Positions 34,745 to 46,900 of a stretch of DNA of 64,000 bases are shown in pieces (position 1 is the stretch's first letter; each line of letters starts with the position of its first letter). The notes beneath the pieces are model-generated. The model was not told where the DNA came from. It worked only from the letters and a program-made list of their open reading frames with translations, and did no database searches. A program made the position numbers and the translations under genes. Origin of the DNA: Phragmites australis. Its lineage: Eukaryota > Streptophyta > Magnoliopsida > Poales > Poaceae. The DNA is taken from the NCBI RefSeq assembly GCF_958298935.1, contig NC_084942.1:1619501-1683500 (forward strand), given 5' to 3'.

Positions 34745-36400
34745 ATTTTTAGAAAATGAATAAAACATTCAGCATTTTGCATCAAGAGATGTATACAGTC
34801 CACAGTTAATTATTACAATATTCAGACACATGAAGACAACATCACACAGGGAGGAAACATAAATAAAACAAAGAGGAGTGTCATGAAGTTTGTAATCTAT
34901 AACTACATGGTCATCCATGCTTGGCGAAGAGCTCCATCGCCACAACCTACAAAGTATGGCAAGCCTTCAGAAACTCTTCTCTTTGATCCACCCTGTGTAG
35001 TAGTCTCCAGAACATTAGCCAATAAATTCCTCTAAAAAGTGTCTGCATAAAAGACATATTTGATTTTTTATGAAACACTATATCATTACGACAAAGACAT
35101 ATAACCCAAAAAAGGCCGCTATTCCAACTAAGATTCTTTTCTTTTTCTTAGCTCCTATCTCCCGTAACCAAGTACCCATCATATGTGAAATGTTCCTTAG
35201 ATTTTTAATCCCTAAGGCTATCCAGACTATATACCAGATTGTCTTAGCCAAGGAACATTAAAAAAGATGCTGGATATTTTCTTTATGATTACAAAAGGAG
35301 CATTTGAGGCTATCCTTCTAGTTTCTTTTGGTCATGTTATCTTTGGTCAAAATCACCTCACATCCTATGTACCATAAGAAAATTTTTATCTTTAATAGGA
35401 GCTTTAGTTGCCAAAGCCACTTATTAGGTATACTTATGGGGAGGTTTAGCATATGTTTGTACATCAACTGGACAATAAACTACCCTTTCCCATATATATC
35501 CCATTTGTAAATGTCTCGCTCATTTGTGAGTTGGATATGAACAAGTTGCAACGTCAATTGTTGCCATTCAATTAGCTTATTCCCAATGATAGGTCATCGG
35601 AAGGATAAATTGAGAGGTATACTTCTCATTACTTTCGCAATTGTGGCTTGTTTATGTCTCACCACATTGTACAGCAAGGGAAATTGTTGGCTTAATGAGT
35701 ATTTTCCAACCAAATATCTTTCCAAAAATAAGTTTGTTTCCCATTCTGTACATGAAAAGATCCTCATTTGAGGAAATCATTTTTAATCTTCATAAGAACA
35801 GACTAGAAGTGTGAATCTCCTGGCTGTCCATGGACTTGAGTGAGCATTTTGGAGCCAAGATATTTATTCCTGAGCACTTGTTGCCAAACGTCATCCTCGT
35901 TAAGCAACTTAAAAAGCCATTTGCTTAGGATACAAATATTTTTGACCGAAAGGCTGGTAATTCCCAAAGCCCCTTGGTCCTTGGGTTGGCAAAGAATATC
36001 CCAGCGTGCTAATCTATATTTCTTCTTTTGATTATCTCCTTGCCAGAAGAACCTAGATCACAGGTAATCCAAATGTTTTAGGACTCCCCGTGGGATCTTA
36101 AAGAAGGACATCATGAAAATGGGAAGACTACTGAGGACCGAATTAAGAAGCACTAATCGGCTTCCAGCTGACATCATCTCCCCTTTCCAACTGCTCAACT
36201 TCCGTTCAAACCTATCTTGTTGGAGGGCATATGTCAAATATTGTTGCATTGACTCCAACAAGCATACCACCAGATCTTCCTCTTGGAGGCATAATATGCC
36301 ACAGGTACTCAAGACCACCACATAAGTGTCTGAGGGTTGAAGCATGAAAATCACCTCTACCTGTCTCCATAATGGCAAGAAAATCTAATTGTTGTTCTTT
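34745..36400 (-). mobile_element. LINE ORF2 remnant (reverse transcriptase C-terminal and zinc-binding parts)
   Basis: Minus strand reads FERKLSSWKGEMMSAGSRL and SSLPIFMMSFFKIPRGV (36100-36250), then LGITSLSVKNICILSKWLFK (about 35970-35910), then WQLKLLLKIKIFLWY and CSFCNHKENIQHLFF (35440-35270). This order is typical of plant L1-type LINEs. Many stops and frameshifts. Boundaries are approximate and no poly(A) tail or target duplication was confirmed. Confidence 0.75.
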
Positions 36401-36470
36401 AACGGTATCCGAAAGGAAGTTATGTTTAGCCAGTCTCCCAGACCTTTGCTATTCTAGAAGATACATTTCA

Positions 36471-37499
36471 TTAAAGAACTATTTTGGATGGGGTGTTAAG
36501 TTTCTTTGGAGGGCAATTTATCTTGCCCTTGTTTTTTTTGCCGAATTGGACTGTCTTCGTTGGCACTACATTTAGATTGTAGCATATTTGATCTAAACCC
36601 TCATCATTGAGGACCTCAGCTAAATCATGGCATGCGTGACTGAGGCGCACATCAAGTCTATCCATTTCATCCTCATCCTCTAACATTTCAGCATGAGGAG
36701 TATTCTTAGCACTATGTTTATTTCCACTTGTACCAGGTTTTTTAGCATCAACAGAAAGGTGATCAACTTCTATATTCTTAATAGAAATAATAGAGTTTAA
36801 AGATTCACTATTATTCCTACCCAAAGAAATGCCTATGTTTGCCAAGTTGGAACTAATAATGTCAAAAGGCAAAGAAATAAAGAAATTATTAGACATACCT
36901 TCATCCAAGTTTCTCCTCGTAGCCATGTTCTTAGCCTTTTCCATTATATCTCCATCTCCAAGTATCTGTGCCCTTTTGCTTGTTCTTCTTTCCATAGTGC
37001 CATCTCTAAGGATAGATATAATGTTAGACCCTTCCGAATTGACGATGTTCTATCCAACTCTCAAATCCATCAACATAGGGATCTGCTCAATTCCCACCAC
37101 AGTATCAAGAGATTGAAATGCCTCCACCATTGCAATATTTGACTTGTTGGCTTGGATCCCATTTAGTTTGGAAAGAGCTTGCAGAATAAACCAAGGGAGC
37201 CCATGGAAATTCCTTGTCACCTGTTCAGTCTGGTCATCAAGGGAGTCCCCATTTGAACAATTGTCAATGGCCATCTTTACCGGAGAAGAAGAAGCAGCAA
37301 GCTTGGTGCTCTCTTCTTGCACCAACACCTCCACACCAGAAAAAGCCTCCTGCAACAGGTTCAGAGCCTTTTGATAGTCACTTCATCAACATTTGTCTTG
37401 GCCAAGGCTGTAAGTATTAGCCTTTTTGCTGCTTCCAAGCCATCCGCCAGTCGAACGAAAGAAGCATCATTGATAGCAATATTGGCTTGTTCGATCTAA
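36471..37499 (-). pseudogene. Probable LINE ORF1-like remnant
   Basis: Two minus-strand frames (37355-37050 and 36995-36471), charged and low in known domains, lie directly upstream of the LINE ORF2 remnant in the same orientation. I infer that they are the first LINE open reading frame, with the ORF2 N-terminal endonuclease deleted. I see no zinc knuckle. Alternative: an unrelated degraded gene. Confidence 0.35.
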
Positions 37500-37559
37500 G
37501 CCTCATAGCTCTATTCACACCACCACCCAGGGACATATTAGTGCATACAAAGTTCGATT

Positions 37560-38110
37560 GAGGTGACCTTAGACTTGCTGGAAACCTTATGATTGGGCCT
37601 TTCCAATGGATCTAATATCGACCAAATATTCCTTATATTTTAGTCAGGGTCAATGAAATAAGGTGTTGCATCATTATTTTGGGCCTTATCAGGTCTTGTA
37701 ATCATGTCAAGGATGGAGTCTAGGTTACATACACCTCTCTCCACGACTGCATAACCCTAGGTCGACCTCCTCACGTCTCCCCCTATATATACATAGTAGC
37801 CATCACAGTTTAGACCCGGGTTTTACTTAGATTATTCTGTTTTAGATAGTTTCACTGTATATCAATTTGTAAAGCCCCAACTCGAGTATTTCATTAGTAA
37901 TCAGCAATATTCAGATTGCATCTACATGTTCTTGCTTGTGTTCTGATTCACTTGCAGGAAAAACTTTCTTGGCAAGGTCAACAGCGTCTTGGCACAGTTA
38001 ATAACCACAGAGTATTGGTGTAGTAGTTACGAAGGTTTCCGATCTGTTCTGGTCAGAGCCTTTGGATCATTAACGTCGAAGCTCCACCAAATCGACTTAT
38101 CATATTACCT
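37560..38110 (+). mobile_element. Gypsy-type LTR fragment, probable
   Basis: Sequence such as GACCCGGGTTTTACTTAG, then a TATA-like region and CTTGCAGGAAAAACTTTC followed by TTGGCAAGGTCAACAGCG resembles the 3' part of LTRs of large grass gypsy families. No ends were fixed. This is recognition by resemblance only. Confidence 0.35.
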
Positions 38111-38119
38111 TTTGGAAGC

Positions 38120-39736
38120 TCAGGCACCCCTTCCCCATCACATAAGCTTAGCCAATAACCCAATCCAACACTCCAGAACCAAACACATAAATGTGAGATT
38201 TCACTTTTTGCGAGACCACAATGAGAAGGGATACATTGACTTGAGATATATTGATACTCAACACCAGCTTGCCGACATTTTCACCAAGCCTCTAGATGCA
38301 ACAAGATTTGCCTATTTGAGAGAAGAGCTTGAAGTGTGCATTCCTATAGCATTGTGTGAGGGGAAGTTGCAGTTATACATACTATATCTTACTTTTGTTA
38401 AATTTCATTGCATTTTATCTTGTAAGATAATCATAGTAGTTGAGCTTTGACTTATATGTATTTGGTATTTTCTGCTGCTAGACTTGAATTTGGACTAAAT
38501 TGAGTAGTTGTGCGGAGCAAGCTTTTAATCTTAGGCTCCTCTTGATGCTTTGACACAAAACATTTCAAGCAAGCTGGCTTTGCTAAAGATGAAATTTAGC
38601 AATTTTATGAATCATGTAGACTATGAAATATTACATTCTTGATCACTATGTTCGTAATTGTTTTGGCTTAGTCAATACTTGTGTTAAGGCTAGTTTGATG
38701 AATATCTTGCTCTAGGTCTCTTGGTTCAAGATTAGATTGGGGAATATTGCACTATATTTTTTGTCTTTATTAAATATTTAGCTCATGATAGAACCTAGGG
38801 GAACATGAGCTCCTTGTGTTGTAAAGACAGTACTTGACTTGATCATGTGAAAACTTGATAATCTATGCAAATTTGAATAATGTTGAGAAATCAAGTTTCT
38901 TGTGCCAAAATCTGATACAATGCGGTTATCTTGATACTTCATGTGGTTTGCAAAAGAAGTGAACCTATGGTAACTAAAGTCAACTTGAGGATAAAATGAA
39001 TTACAAAGAAATGTGCCTAATTGTTCAATCATTTTAATCATTTGATCTAACAAAGTCTTAGTTTCATATATGAGCATTTGCAAAGGCTACTATCATGAAT
39101 GCTTGTTTGCCTAGTTTGACATTGAAGTTAGCTAGATCTTAATGCTTGTATTGCCTCGACACGAGTGGATGCTTATGTGGTGGTCACTTTTAACATGATT
39201 CGGCTATATGAACTTAAATGAGCCAATAATTCTTTAGTTTAGCTTGTATAGCTTCATGTTCTAGTGACATTGTATCTTTTTGAGCATGTGTGCACTTGTG
39301 AGCTCCACATTTTACTTTCCATAGCTCTTTGACGTTTCTAGTATTTACAAATGCTTTGTGGTATACTTGTGAAATCTCATTAGGATTGCATGTTCACGCA
39401 TTGCATGATGCTTTTGTCCTTGATGTTTGCATTGTCTAAGGGGAAAAAATATGCACTAACTCACAAAGAAGAATCTTGCATGATGAAAGTAGGAGAAAAT
39501 TTTAATAAAAAAATGTGCATCCATTAAGGGGGAGCATTTGTGCTTTTATTGGGGTTTTGAGGTTTTTGGTTTATCTCTGCCTCTCTTAGTGCTTTTACAA
39601 TATTTCTTATGCCAAGTGACATGGTTTACTCTTTCTTTAGTTTTTTTATCACTTGGATGAGCTTTTCTTCTTATTTTTCATCAATCCAAAATCTTTGTGC
39701 TTCAAGAGTTGTCAATGCACTCATCAAGGGGGAGAT
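38120..39736 (+). mobile_element. 3' internal part of a SIRE-like copia element
   Basis: The frame to 38450 carries the end of copia RNase H: HISLANNPIQHSRTKHINV, FHFLRDHNEKGYIDLRYI and QLADIFTKPLDATRF with a final LREELEVC. A non-coding 1.3 kb follows and ends in a polypurine tract AAGGGGGAG at 39726-39734. A long spacer between pol and the tract is typical of the SIRE/Maximus lineage. The 5' part of the element, including its 5' LTR, is missing or replaced. Confidence 0.75.
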
Positions 39737-41631
39737 TGAGAAATCAAGTGAAAATATGCCTTAGTTTATATATGATGAGTGATTGACAATGGTGTTGTTT
39801 TGGTTTGTCAATTAGTGAGATTGCATAATTTGTCTATGTACTGCAAATATGATCATGAGTAACCAAAGTTGCAGAGAAAAATAGAGTTGGCATGTTTGTC
39901 TCTAGGTTCAAGAAAATTGTACACACCGAATGGTTCGGCGCTCTAGAAATTGAACATGCTGGAGGATCCAACGTTCAGATGTGATTCACGCCGGAGCATT
40001 TCCAACTCAGAAGAAAAAGTTAGTGTACCCGCCGGATGGTCCGGTGTTTGGGCAGTATACACGCCAGAGCTTTTCTTGCAAAGAGGCTGAAAATTGGCTC
40101 TTAGTGACTTATACTCGTTGGATGGTTCGGCAATCGAGCAGTACATGCTGGATGCTTCACCGGAGTATTTCCTGCAGAGAGGTTGTAGAACAAGTCTGGA
40201 GAGGTTGAGCACGCCAGATGGTCCGACACTCAGGAGATGTGTACGCTGGATCATCCAGCGTTCATGATTTGTTTGTGATGTGCTGATCAACTGAGGATTT
40301 TGCTTTTGACTAACTCGTAATGGAGTTGGAGATATGTGTTTGCTTGTCTTATATTGTGCAGGTGATAGATGCAACTTGGCAGTCGACGACGGGATGATCA
40401 GGGCAAGGTGGGGTACTTGGTGCCGGATAATCGAGGAGGCCGGGCGAAGTCAAGGGTAATCCTAGCTGTACACGTGGAGGTCAAGCAAAGCATGAAAGAT
40501 TGATGGAGATGGTGTGTTGACAAAGTCAAGCAAAAGGGATACCAGTGCAAGTGACAAGGCGGTCCGAGGGATCGGGAGCAGGAGAGACTTGCCAGCGGTC
40601 AAGATCATAAGACAGAGTACACGTGTCGATATCGGGAGGCTTACTTGAAGTCAAGCAAGTGGCAGTGAGTCGTGCTTTGAGAAGCATGCAAGGGGTTTCA
40701 CGATTTGGCCTCCAAAACCATGGGAAGGATGGAAGTGCACGTGGCATCATTACGAGGCTTTCATTGATGCGAAGCTAAGTCATGAAGGCACCTCGGTTGT
40801 CCGATGGATGGAGGAGAAAATGAACCAAAATTCCCTCGATGGTAGTTAGGAATGTACTACAAGAGATATGTATTTTGGAAACAAGCTAGGAAACTTAGGG
40901 GTCAAGAAACCTAGGCTATAAATAGAGGAGGAGGGCTAATTGAGCCCTTGAAACCAGCTACTTGAGCCTCTTGAGTCATTCATATGAGAGTTTTGTGTTA
41001 GGGTTTTAGAGTAGAGGAAATGAGTGCTTAGCCTATGTATTAAGTGACAGCTATGTGAGGAAAAATCTTTGTAATCCGCCTAAAATAGAGTTGACCTCTG
41101 TAAGCAATGAAATTTGTGTTTACTCTTATACTTGTATTTACCTACTTCTAATTTCCCTCTATTGGTTCCCTTATAAGTTTGCAAGTTTTTCCCTTTTCGT
41201 TGTGTTTTCGTTCCGGTTGTTGAGCTGAAATATTTCCACCTTAGGAAGTTGTTCTTCTTGTTTCTAGAGACATAAAATTCACATACATATGTATACAAGT
41301 GGATCTTGAATTCCCTTACCTTTAGATCATTAACTAGGAGAATTTTTTCTACCCGTGATCTTTTCTTTGCTTCAAAGGTTTCTATTCTCAAGTTCCTATC
41401 TTTTATGGTGATGACTCGTGAGATGAGTTTTAATAGAACCTAGGGTTTATATACATCCACGAGAGTCATGTGTTTTTCTGGATATTTCCTTAGCAATTTG
41501 ATTCTCTCCGGTTTTACTTCCGCTACTGGTTTTTGAGGTGCGTTGGGTGATAAAAGGAGAAGGCCATCCGTTTCAAAAGAAATTGATAAGGTACCTATTC
41601 ACTCCCTCTAGTCGTCATTCTCAATCCTACA
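39737..41631 (+). mobile_element. 3' LTR of the SIRE-like copia element
   Basis: Follows the polypurine tract, starting TGAGAAATCAAG (or at TGAAAATATGCC, 39749, by comparison with the sister LTRs), and ends CCCTCTAGTCGTCATTCTC then AATCCTACA. It carries repeated GGATGGTCCGG-type motifs at 39920-40260, matching in position the motif clusters of the other LTRs. A TATA-like CTATAAATAG at 40916 may be its promoter. Confidence 0.7.
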
Positions 41632-42901
41632 CTATGTTTCGAAAGACGAAGAAAAAGCCTCACAAGCGATCGAAAGTCTAATTAGTGGAGGAGTCTAGTT
41701 CAATATTTTGTACTCAGAGAAGGCTATAGGAGCAGTTACGAAGACTAAGCATACTATGGGTATGATGGGTGGATATCTCGACCCGTCTTTAAGCACTTGC
41801 CACTCTAAATATAGATGAAGAGAAGAAGTCTAAACCTGTGTCCGCACCAAAGTTACATGTGACATTGGTTTGTCTCGCTCCATTCCGCTCTAGGCTCTAT
41901 TGCCTAGCAGGTTAGTCATGGAATCCTAATCCTCGAGACCATCGTTAGGCCTTTCATGTAATTAATTATTGTGAAGTACTTGTTTGATATTGTTCTATTG
42001 AATTATATGTGTATTAGCTACTGATCCAATGACTGATACAAAAGACGCAGGAGAACCCGAGATCGGAGTCTAATAGTCTGGACCATAGAACCGGCATTCT
42101 ACCTCAGAAGTGGAATGTCTAGTCGCCACACTTGCCACAGTAAATGTATCATTTAGCTCCAAAACCTCTCAGGGTCCCTCCATGAGCCGCTCGACTGCCG
42201 ACACCCACATTAGCTGCCTCTAGAGGAGGAATGATGGAGGCACAACCATGCATCATCTTGCTCATCCAGGTACGGCGGTGCAGGCCGGTGCATGCTCAAC
42301 TCCGGCCGTGTCATCGATTGGAGCAATGCGGGGAGAAGGGGTTGACCAGCTAGAGGAGTCAAGAGCAAGGCGACACCGGGAAGAAGACAGTCCACCTAGG
42401 CATGCCATTTTGGCGCTAGGTGGTGTTCAAGAGGTTTTATATATACATGACACATTTAGCAAGTCTAAGAACACAAATATGCTATTTAAGAGTCTGTGGA
42501 CCTGATGACACTGAAGACAAGTTTAATACTGCCAGCAGTGTAGTCTATACTTCAGCAGAAGGGGTTTGGTGGCAGCGCACGCTACACGTATGCTGGTCCT
42601 CCTAGTCTGGTGTGAATAATAATCCTGAGCACGCGCGCGATGCAAGCAACAGAAGCACTCACTCAACTGAAGAACCATGCGTGCGTGTGTCGATCTGTCT
42701 GCAGCCTTTATATTGCATCCAGGCTTGGATTCCTGCGTGCTTTTAAATCTTAATCGTGGACACAGCACCGATCGATCGGCGTAGCTCAGAATTAATTAGT
42801 ATTGAGCTACATCCGCATCCCTGCAAAAACAAAGACAATTACATCCGCATGCAGCTTTTAATCAACTTGTAACAGAAACGTATGGTATCTCCTTTACTGT
42901 T
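41632..42901. other. Intergenic, no gene seen
   Basis: No recognisable gene. Mixed base composition; the part at 42180-42420 is GC-rich with short open frames but no domain. The right edge is the target site CTGTT of the gag-only element. Confidence 0.4.
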
Positions 42902-42906
42902 CTGTT

Positions 42907-43375
42907 TGTCGGCTATGCCCAGGAACGCACACACACAAGCCAACGCGAGGTAGAAGAAGCAAGCGAACGCGAGGTAGAAGAAGCACAGTAGATTTTTCGG
43001 CGACGAACTCGCCTGTCTCTTAGCTAGATTATTCTCTGGACTTAGCTCACTGAGATGGAGGGTTACAACGGCCTTTTATAGACCACAGCGACACACACGG
43101 AGCTCTCCTCCATCGCCTGGTCTCCTCGCGCCGATCCGCTTGACCCGGACCACGCCATGCCCGAGCCTCACGCTCGTCTTCACAACGTGCTCCTCAATGC
43201 GCGGCTAACGCAACCCACCTGCACACGCCTCCACTCACGAGCCCGACTCGAACGACCTGGAGCGCGACACGACACGCTCGGACTCCGCCATGGCCGCAGC
43301 CTCTCTGCAGCTCATGTACAACTCGGCGACACACGCCACCCAACGCACACGGCCATGTCAAGGTTATTGCTAACA
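42907..43375 (-). repeat. 3' LTR of the gag-only element
   Basis: Plus-strand copy starts TGTCGGCTATGCCC and ends GTTATTGCTAACA; on the coding strand this is the downstream LTR. Internally it repeats GCGAGGTAGAAGAAGCA twice. Confidence 0.95.
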
Positions 43376-43412
43376 ATCACTCCCCTAAGCTTGACATGGC
43401 GAGTACTCCAAT

Positions 43413-44351
43413 TCACAGTAATGCCGGCTCCTCGTCGGCGTCGGCGAGCAGCGCCCTCTCCTTCTTCGTCTCCCGGCAGTCCCTGGCGCGGTGGCCACGA
43501 ACGCCGCAGTTGAAGCACCTTCCTCGGTAGCGCCTGCTAGCGCCTGAGCTCGTGCTGCTCGCGTCCCCGTCATCCTTGTCATGGCCGCCGCTACGGCCAA
43601 CGCCGTTCTCACCACTGCCATGGCGCGCATAACCGCTGCACGCCTGTTCCTTGCCGTCGCGCTGACGCCGCCGCGCCTCCCACTGCTCCTCAGTGAGGAA
43701 CAGCCGCCCGGCGTGGTCCGCCGCGGGTTCTTCAGTGTCGGCCTCCTCCGCCACTTGTAGCCGCCCGACGAGCTCCTCAACGGACATGGCGTTGATGTCC
43801 GCGAGCATCTCGATCGCCACCGCGACTTGCTTCATCTTCTTCGGGACCACGCGCAGGATCTTCTTCACCACGCGACCGTCCTCCAGCGTCTCCCCCATCT
43901 CGCGCAGGCTGCCGACGAGGCCACTGATGCGCATGGTGAAGTCTCCGACGGACTCACCGTCGCGGAACATGACGTTCTCGTACTCCTTCCAGAGGTGCTG
44001 CACGCTCGCGACCTTCACACGATCGTCACCAACCCCCATGGACTTCACCGCATCCCACGCCTCCTTCGCCGTCTTCTTCACGGCGAGCCCGGCCTTCATC
44101 TCCGGCGGCACCGCGCGCAAGATGGCGGCCAACGCCCGCCGATCCTTGGCGCGCTCCTTGGACACGGCCACCACCGCGTCCCACAGCTCCATGGCCTCCA
44201 GCGACACCTGCATGACCAAGGCCCACTCGTGGTAATTGGCCTTGGTCAGCAGCGGTAGCTCGACTGCGCCGGAATTGCTGACGACGCGCTCCACGGCGAC
44301 AACAGCCTTGCCGCTGTCTCCGATCTTCGGTGGGCTCGATGGCGACGACAT
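43413..44351 (-). CDS. Copia-type Gag protein of the gag-only element
   Basis: Open frame of 312 residues starting MSSPSSPPKIGDSGK. The start at 44351 lies just after the primer binding site; an in-frame extension further upstream runs into the LTR and is unlikely. Residues 35-230 form the UBN2/gag-polypeptide domain (LLTKANYHEWALVMQVSLEA, WDAVKSMGVG, VQHLWKEYENVMF, ADINAMSVEELVGRLQVAEE). Near the C-terminus is an intact CCHC zinc knuckle, CFNCGVRGHRARDC. The protein would form particles and package the element RNA. It ends soon after the knuckle, with no protease following. No stops or frameshifts, consistent with recent activity. GC content is high compared with surrounding transposons. Confidence 0.9.
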   Translation of the reverse strand: MSSPSSPPKIGDSGKAVVAVERVVSNSGAVELPLLTKANYHEWALVMQVSLEAMELWDAVVAVSKERAKDRRALAAILRAVPPEMKAGLAVKKTAKEAWDAVKSMGVGDDRVKVASVQHLWKEYENVMFRDGESVGDFTMRISGLVGSLREMGETLEDGRVVKKILRVVPKKMKQVAVAIEMLADINAMSVEELVGRLQVAEEADTEEPAADHAGRLFLTEEQWEARRRQRDGKEQACSGYARHGSGENGVGRSGGHDKDDGDASSTSSGASRRYRGRCFNCGVRGHRARDCRETKKERALLADADEEPALL

Positions 44352-44365
44352 GCTCTCCAAACCAA

Positions 44366-44377
44366 GCTCTGATACCA
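44366..44377 (-). other. Primer binding site of the gag-only element
   Basis: Reverse complement TGGTATCAGAGC, a perfect 12-nt match to the usual initiator tRNA-Met site, 2 nt inside the 5' LTR boundary. Confidence 0.92.
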
Positions 44378-44379
44378 AT

Positions 44380-44848
44380 TGTCGGCTATGCCCAGGAACG
44401 CACACACACAAGCGAACGCGAGGTAGAAGAAGCAAGCGAACGCGAGGTAGAAGAAGCACAGTAGATTTTCCGGCGACGAACTCACCTGTCTCTTAGCTAG
44501 ATTATTCTCTGGACTTAGCTCACTGAGATGGAGGGTTACAACGGCCTTTTATAGACCACAGCGACACACACGGAGCTCTCCTCCATCGCCCGGTCTCCTC
44601 GCGCCGATCCGCTCGACCCGGACCACGCCATGCCCGAGCCTCACGCTCGTCTTCACAACGTGCTCCTCAATGCGCGGCTAACGCAACCCACCTGCACACG
44701 CCTCCACTCACGAGCCCGACTCGAATGACCTGGAGCGCGACACGACGCGCTCGGACTCCGCCATGGCCGCAGCCTCTCTGCAGCTCATGTACAACTCGGC
44801 GACACACGCCACACAACGCACACGGCCATGTCAAGGTTATTGCTAACA
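44380..44848 (-). repeat. 5' LTR of the gag-only element
   Basis: Plus-strand copy starts TGTCGGCTATGCCC and ends GTTATTGCTAACA. Upstream LTR on the coding strand. Same length as the partner LTR. Confidence 0.95.
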
Positions 44849-44853
44849 CTGTT

Positions 44854-46891
44854 CTGCTCTGCTAAGAATCGGTGAGCTACGTACAGACTCCCGTTGTACA
44901 TGCATGGTGAAGTCACTACTGAGTACTGACTCACTGTCGTCGCACAATACCCCGATCATCCCCAGATGAGAAAACCAACAAAGAGTCTGCAGCAGTTGAC
45001 CTGAATTCACTCATGCTAGCTAGCTACAAGATAATGTAGAATCAGATGTCGCCCTTTTTTTGGTGAGCAATGTAGATTCAGATGTTAGAGCTAGATGTAG
45101 AATCAAAATATCTTGGTTGCCGAAGCAGCAGCAGCAGCCTTTGTTACAAGAGAAAGCAGGACTTTATTAGTGAACGGCGTTGAGTTTTACATGGATGATT
45201 GAATGAATCCTGGGGGGAGGGTAACAGCCAAACATGGCGTCCAAGCAAGGTCGAGCAGGAAGAAATGGACAAATTTAAGTGGACTTGGAACATGACGACT
45301 TGATTTCAACCTGTGCGGTCGTTGGGCCTATATGTGCACATCTGTAGACCTATATGTGATTTCAACCACAGGATGAACCCATTCGTTGGTTTTTCTTTTT
45401 TCTTTTTTCTTTCTGAGAGAGACATTGTAGTATGCATCTTCTGGCGATGCCATGTTTCATGCACGCCTTCTGCTTAAGATGTTGGTTGTCTAACAACTAA
45501 GCCAGGCATTTGAGTTTTTAAAGAAAAGACGATTGCAGGATACGTAGTCCGATACGGACGAAAACTAACGCAAATTAATTAAGCTTGACCGCCGTACGTC
45601 TATCACGATCGAGGCTGAGTTAATGGATGCTCAGGAAAGTGGTTCACATATTGTCATGCACGAAGACGAAGAAGCTGTCGCAATCAAGCGGACGAGACAG
45701 CAGGAGAGAAGCAGCTCAGGAGTTTAGTTGCCTGGCGAGCAAATTCACAGGCAGCTGTGCTGAGCAGCAACAAGAAAAACCTCTCCGTCAACAGCACCAA
45801 CCACCGCGGCCCACGTCGGCCACTCCTCCTCGTCAACCTCCCCGGCAGGCAAAGGCAAAGCCGTCATGAACCACGATCCTTTCTTATTTTACTGCTTCAC
45901 TGCATTGTTTCCCTTTCAAACGGAGAACGGCTGATTCTTCCTAGTTTGAGGGAGGCACACATCCAAGTTGCAGGAGGACATCGGTGAAAGGAAATCGAAT
46001 CAACGGGGACGATCGATCTAGCTGCTTCCTTTCTGCTTCTTCGTTGTGGTATGAATACGATGAAACATCTTCTTTCTCTTATTCCGTGCCTTTCCCTCTC
46101 GTTTTTTCTTGATTTGGTTTCATTTCAGTATCCACTGGAGTTCATTTCATTCTGTTGGCATATCTTGAGTTTTGTGCTTCTTGGATTGTCTGTATCTGAT
46201 ACGGTTTTGGATGTTCTCTGTACTCACTATTCTAACTTCGTGTTTCAAAAACTTTCAGCTGTTTTCTTCCGGTGGTTCCTAGAGTAACCACTACCCTTAT
46301 TTGGATGTTTCCAAGGAATTTTTAGTACAGCACTACGCAGTTCTTGACAGCCTTTGTTTATATAGGCTAGTTTATTCAGTTCTTGACAACTTTTCCTTCT
46401 TTATTTGAAGACAGCTTGTCAAACTCCTATTTTTGTTAAAAAAAACTCCAATTTTTGTGAAGCGTCTTTGGTTTCCCTTCCTCCATTCATCTGCTTTTCA
46501 TGCTTCCCAAAGGTCAATCTGCTCCCAAGTGCAAAAGATCTCCACTTTGCATTTCTGCCATGACAAAGTGAATTTTTTTTTTCTTGGCTTCCTTCTGCAG
46601 TTCCATCGGTGATTCTCTTTTTTAATTTCATTGATTGATAGTACCACAAACCAAATAATTAGGATATAGGTTAGTAGAATATGCCTATCCTGTGCGAGCA
46701 AATGCGATTTCGTCCTATTGTCTTGTCCATCTGTCCACTGTTTTGAGGAGGTTTTATGTGGTTTGTTTCATTTTCTTCAGTATATTACATAAATGTGTCT
46801 CAAATTTTGATTTCTTGATGACATGACCACGGCAGCTACTATTCATACCTGTTCTGGTCAACTACTACTATTTCATTGGATCGGATCACCA
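44854..46891. other. Intergenic or 5' leader of the phosphatase gene; no gene fixed
   Basis: Continues the DNA interrupted by the gag-only element. 45600-46040 is moderately GC-rich with purine-rich leader-like sequence and could belong to the transcript of the phosphatase gene starting at 48432. No coding domain seen. Confidence 0.35.
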
Positions 46892-46900
46892 CTAATTGTT

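Larger units (their letters stand above)
42907..44848 (-). mobile_element. Gag-only LTR retrotransposon (TR-GAG type), complete and young
   Basis: Two 469-bp LTRs (42907-43375 and 44380-44848) differ at 8 positions by my count, about 98.3% identity. The target duplication CTGTT is exact (42902-42906 and 44849-44853). Read on the minus strand, the primer site TGGTATCAGAGC (44377-44366) is a perfect initiator tRNA-Met match 2 nt after the 5' LTR, and a purine-rich AGGGGAGTGAT precedes the 3' LTR. The only gene is gag; protease, reverse transcriptase and integrase are absent, so it must move with enzymes of another element. The gag is copia-type. Confidence 0.93.

Noticed and set aside
36113..36575. 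Plus-strand open frames opposite the LINE
   Set aside because: The minus strand carries the recognisable reverse transcriptase sequence; these are shadows.
43693..44258. Plus-strand open frames of 140-180 residues
   Set aside because: They are antisense shadows of the intact gag gene on the minus strand.
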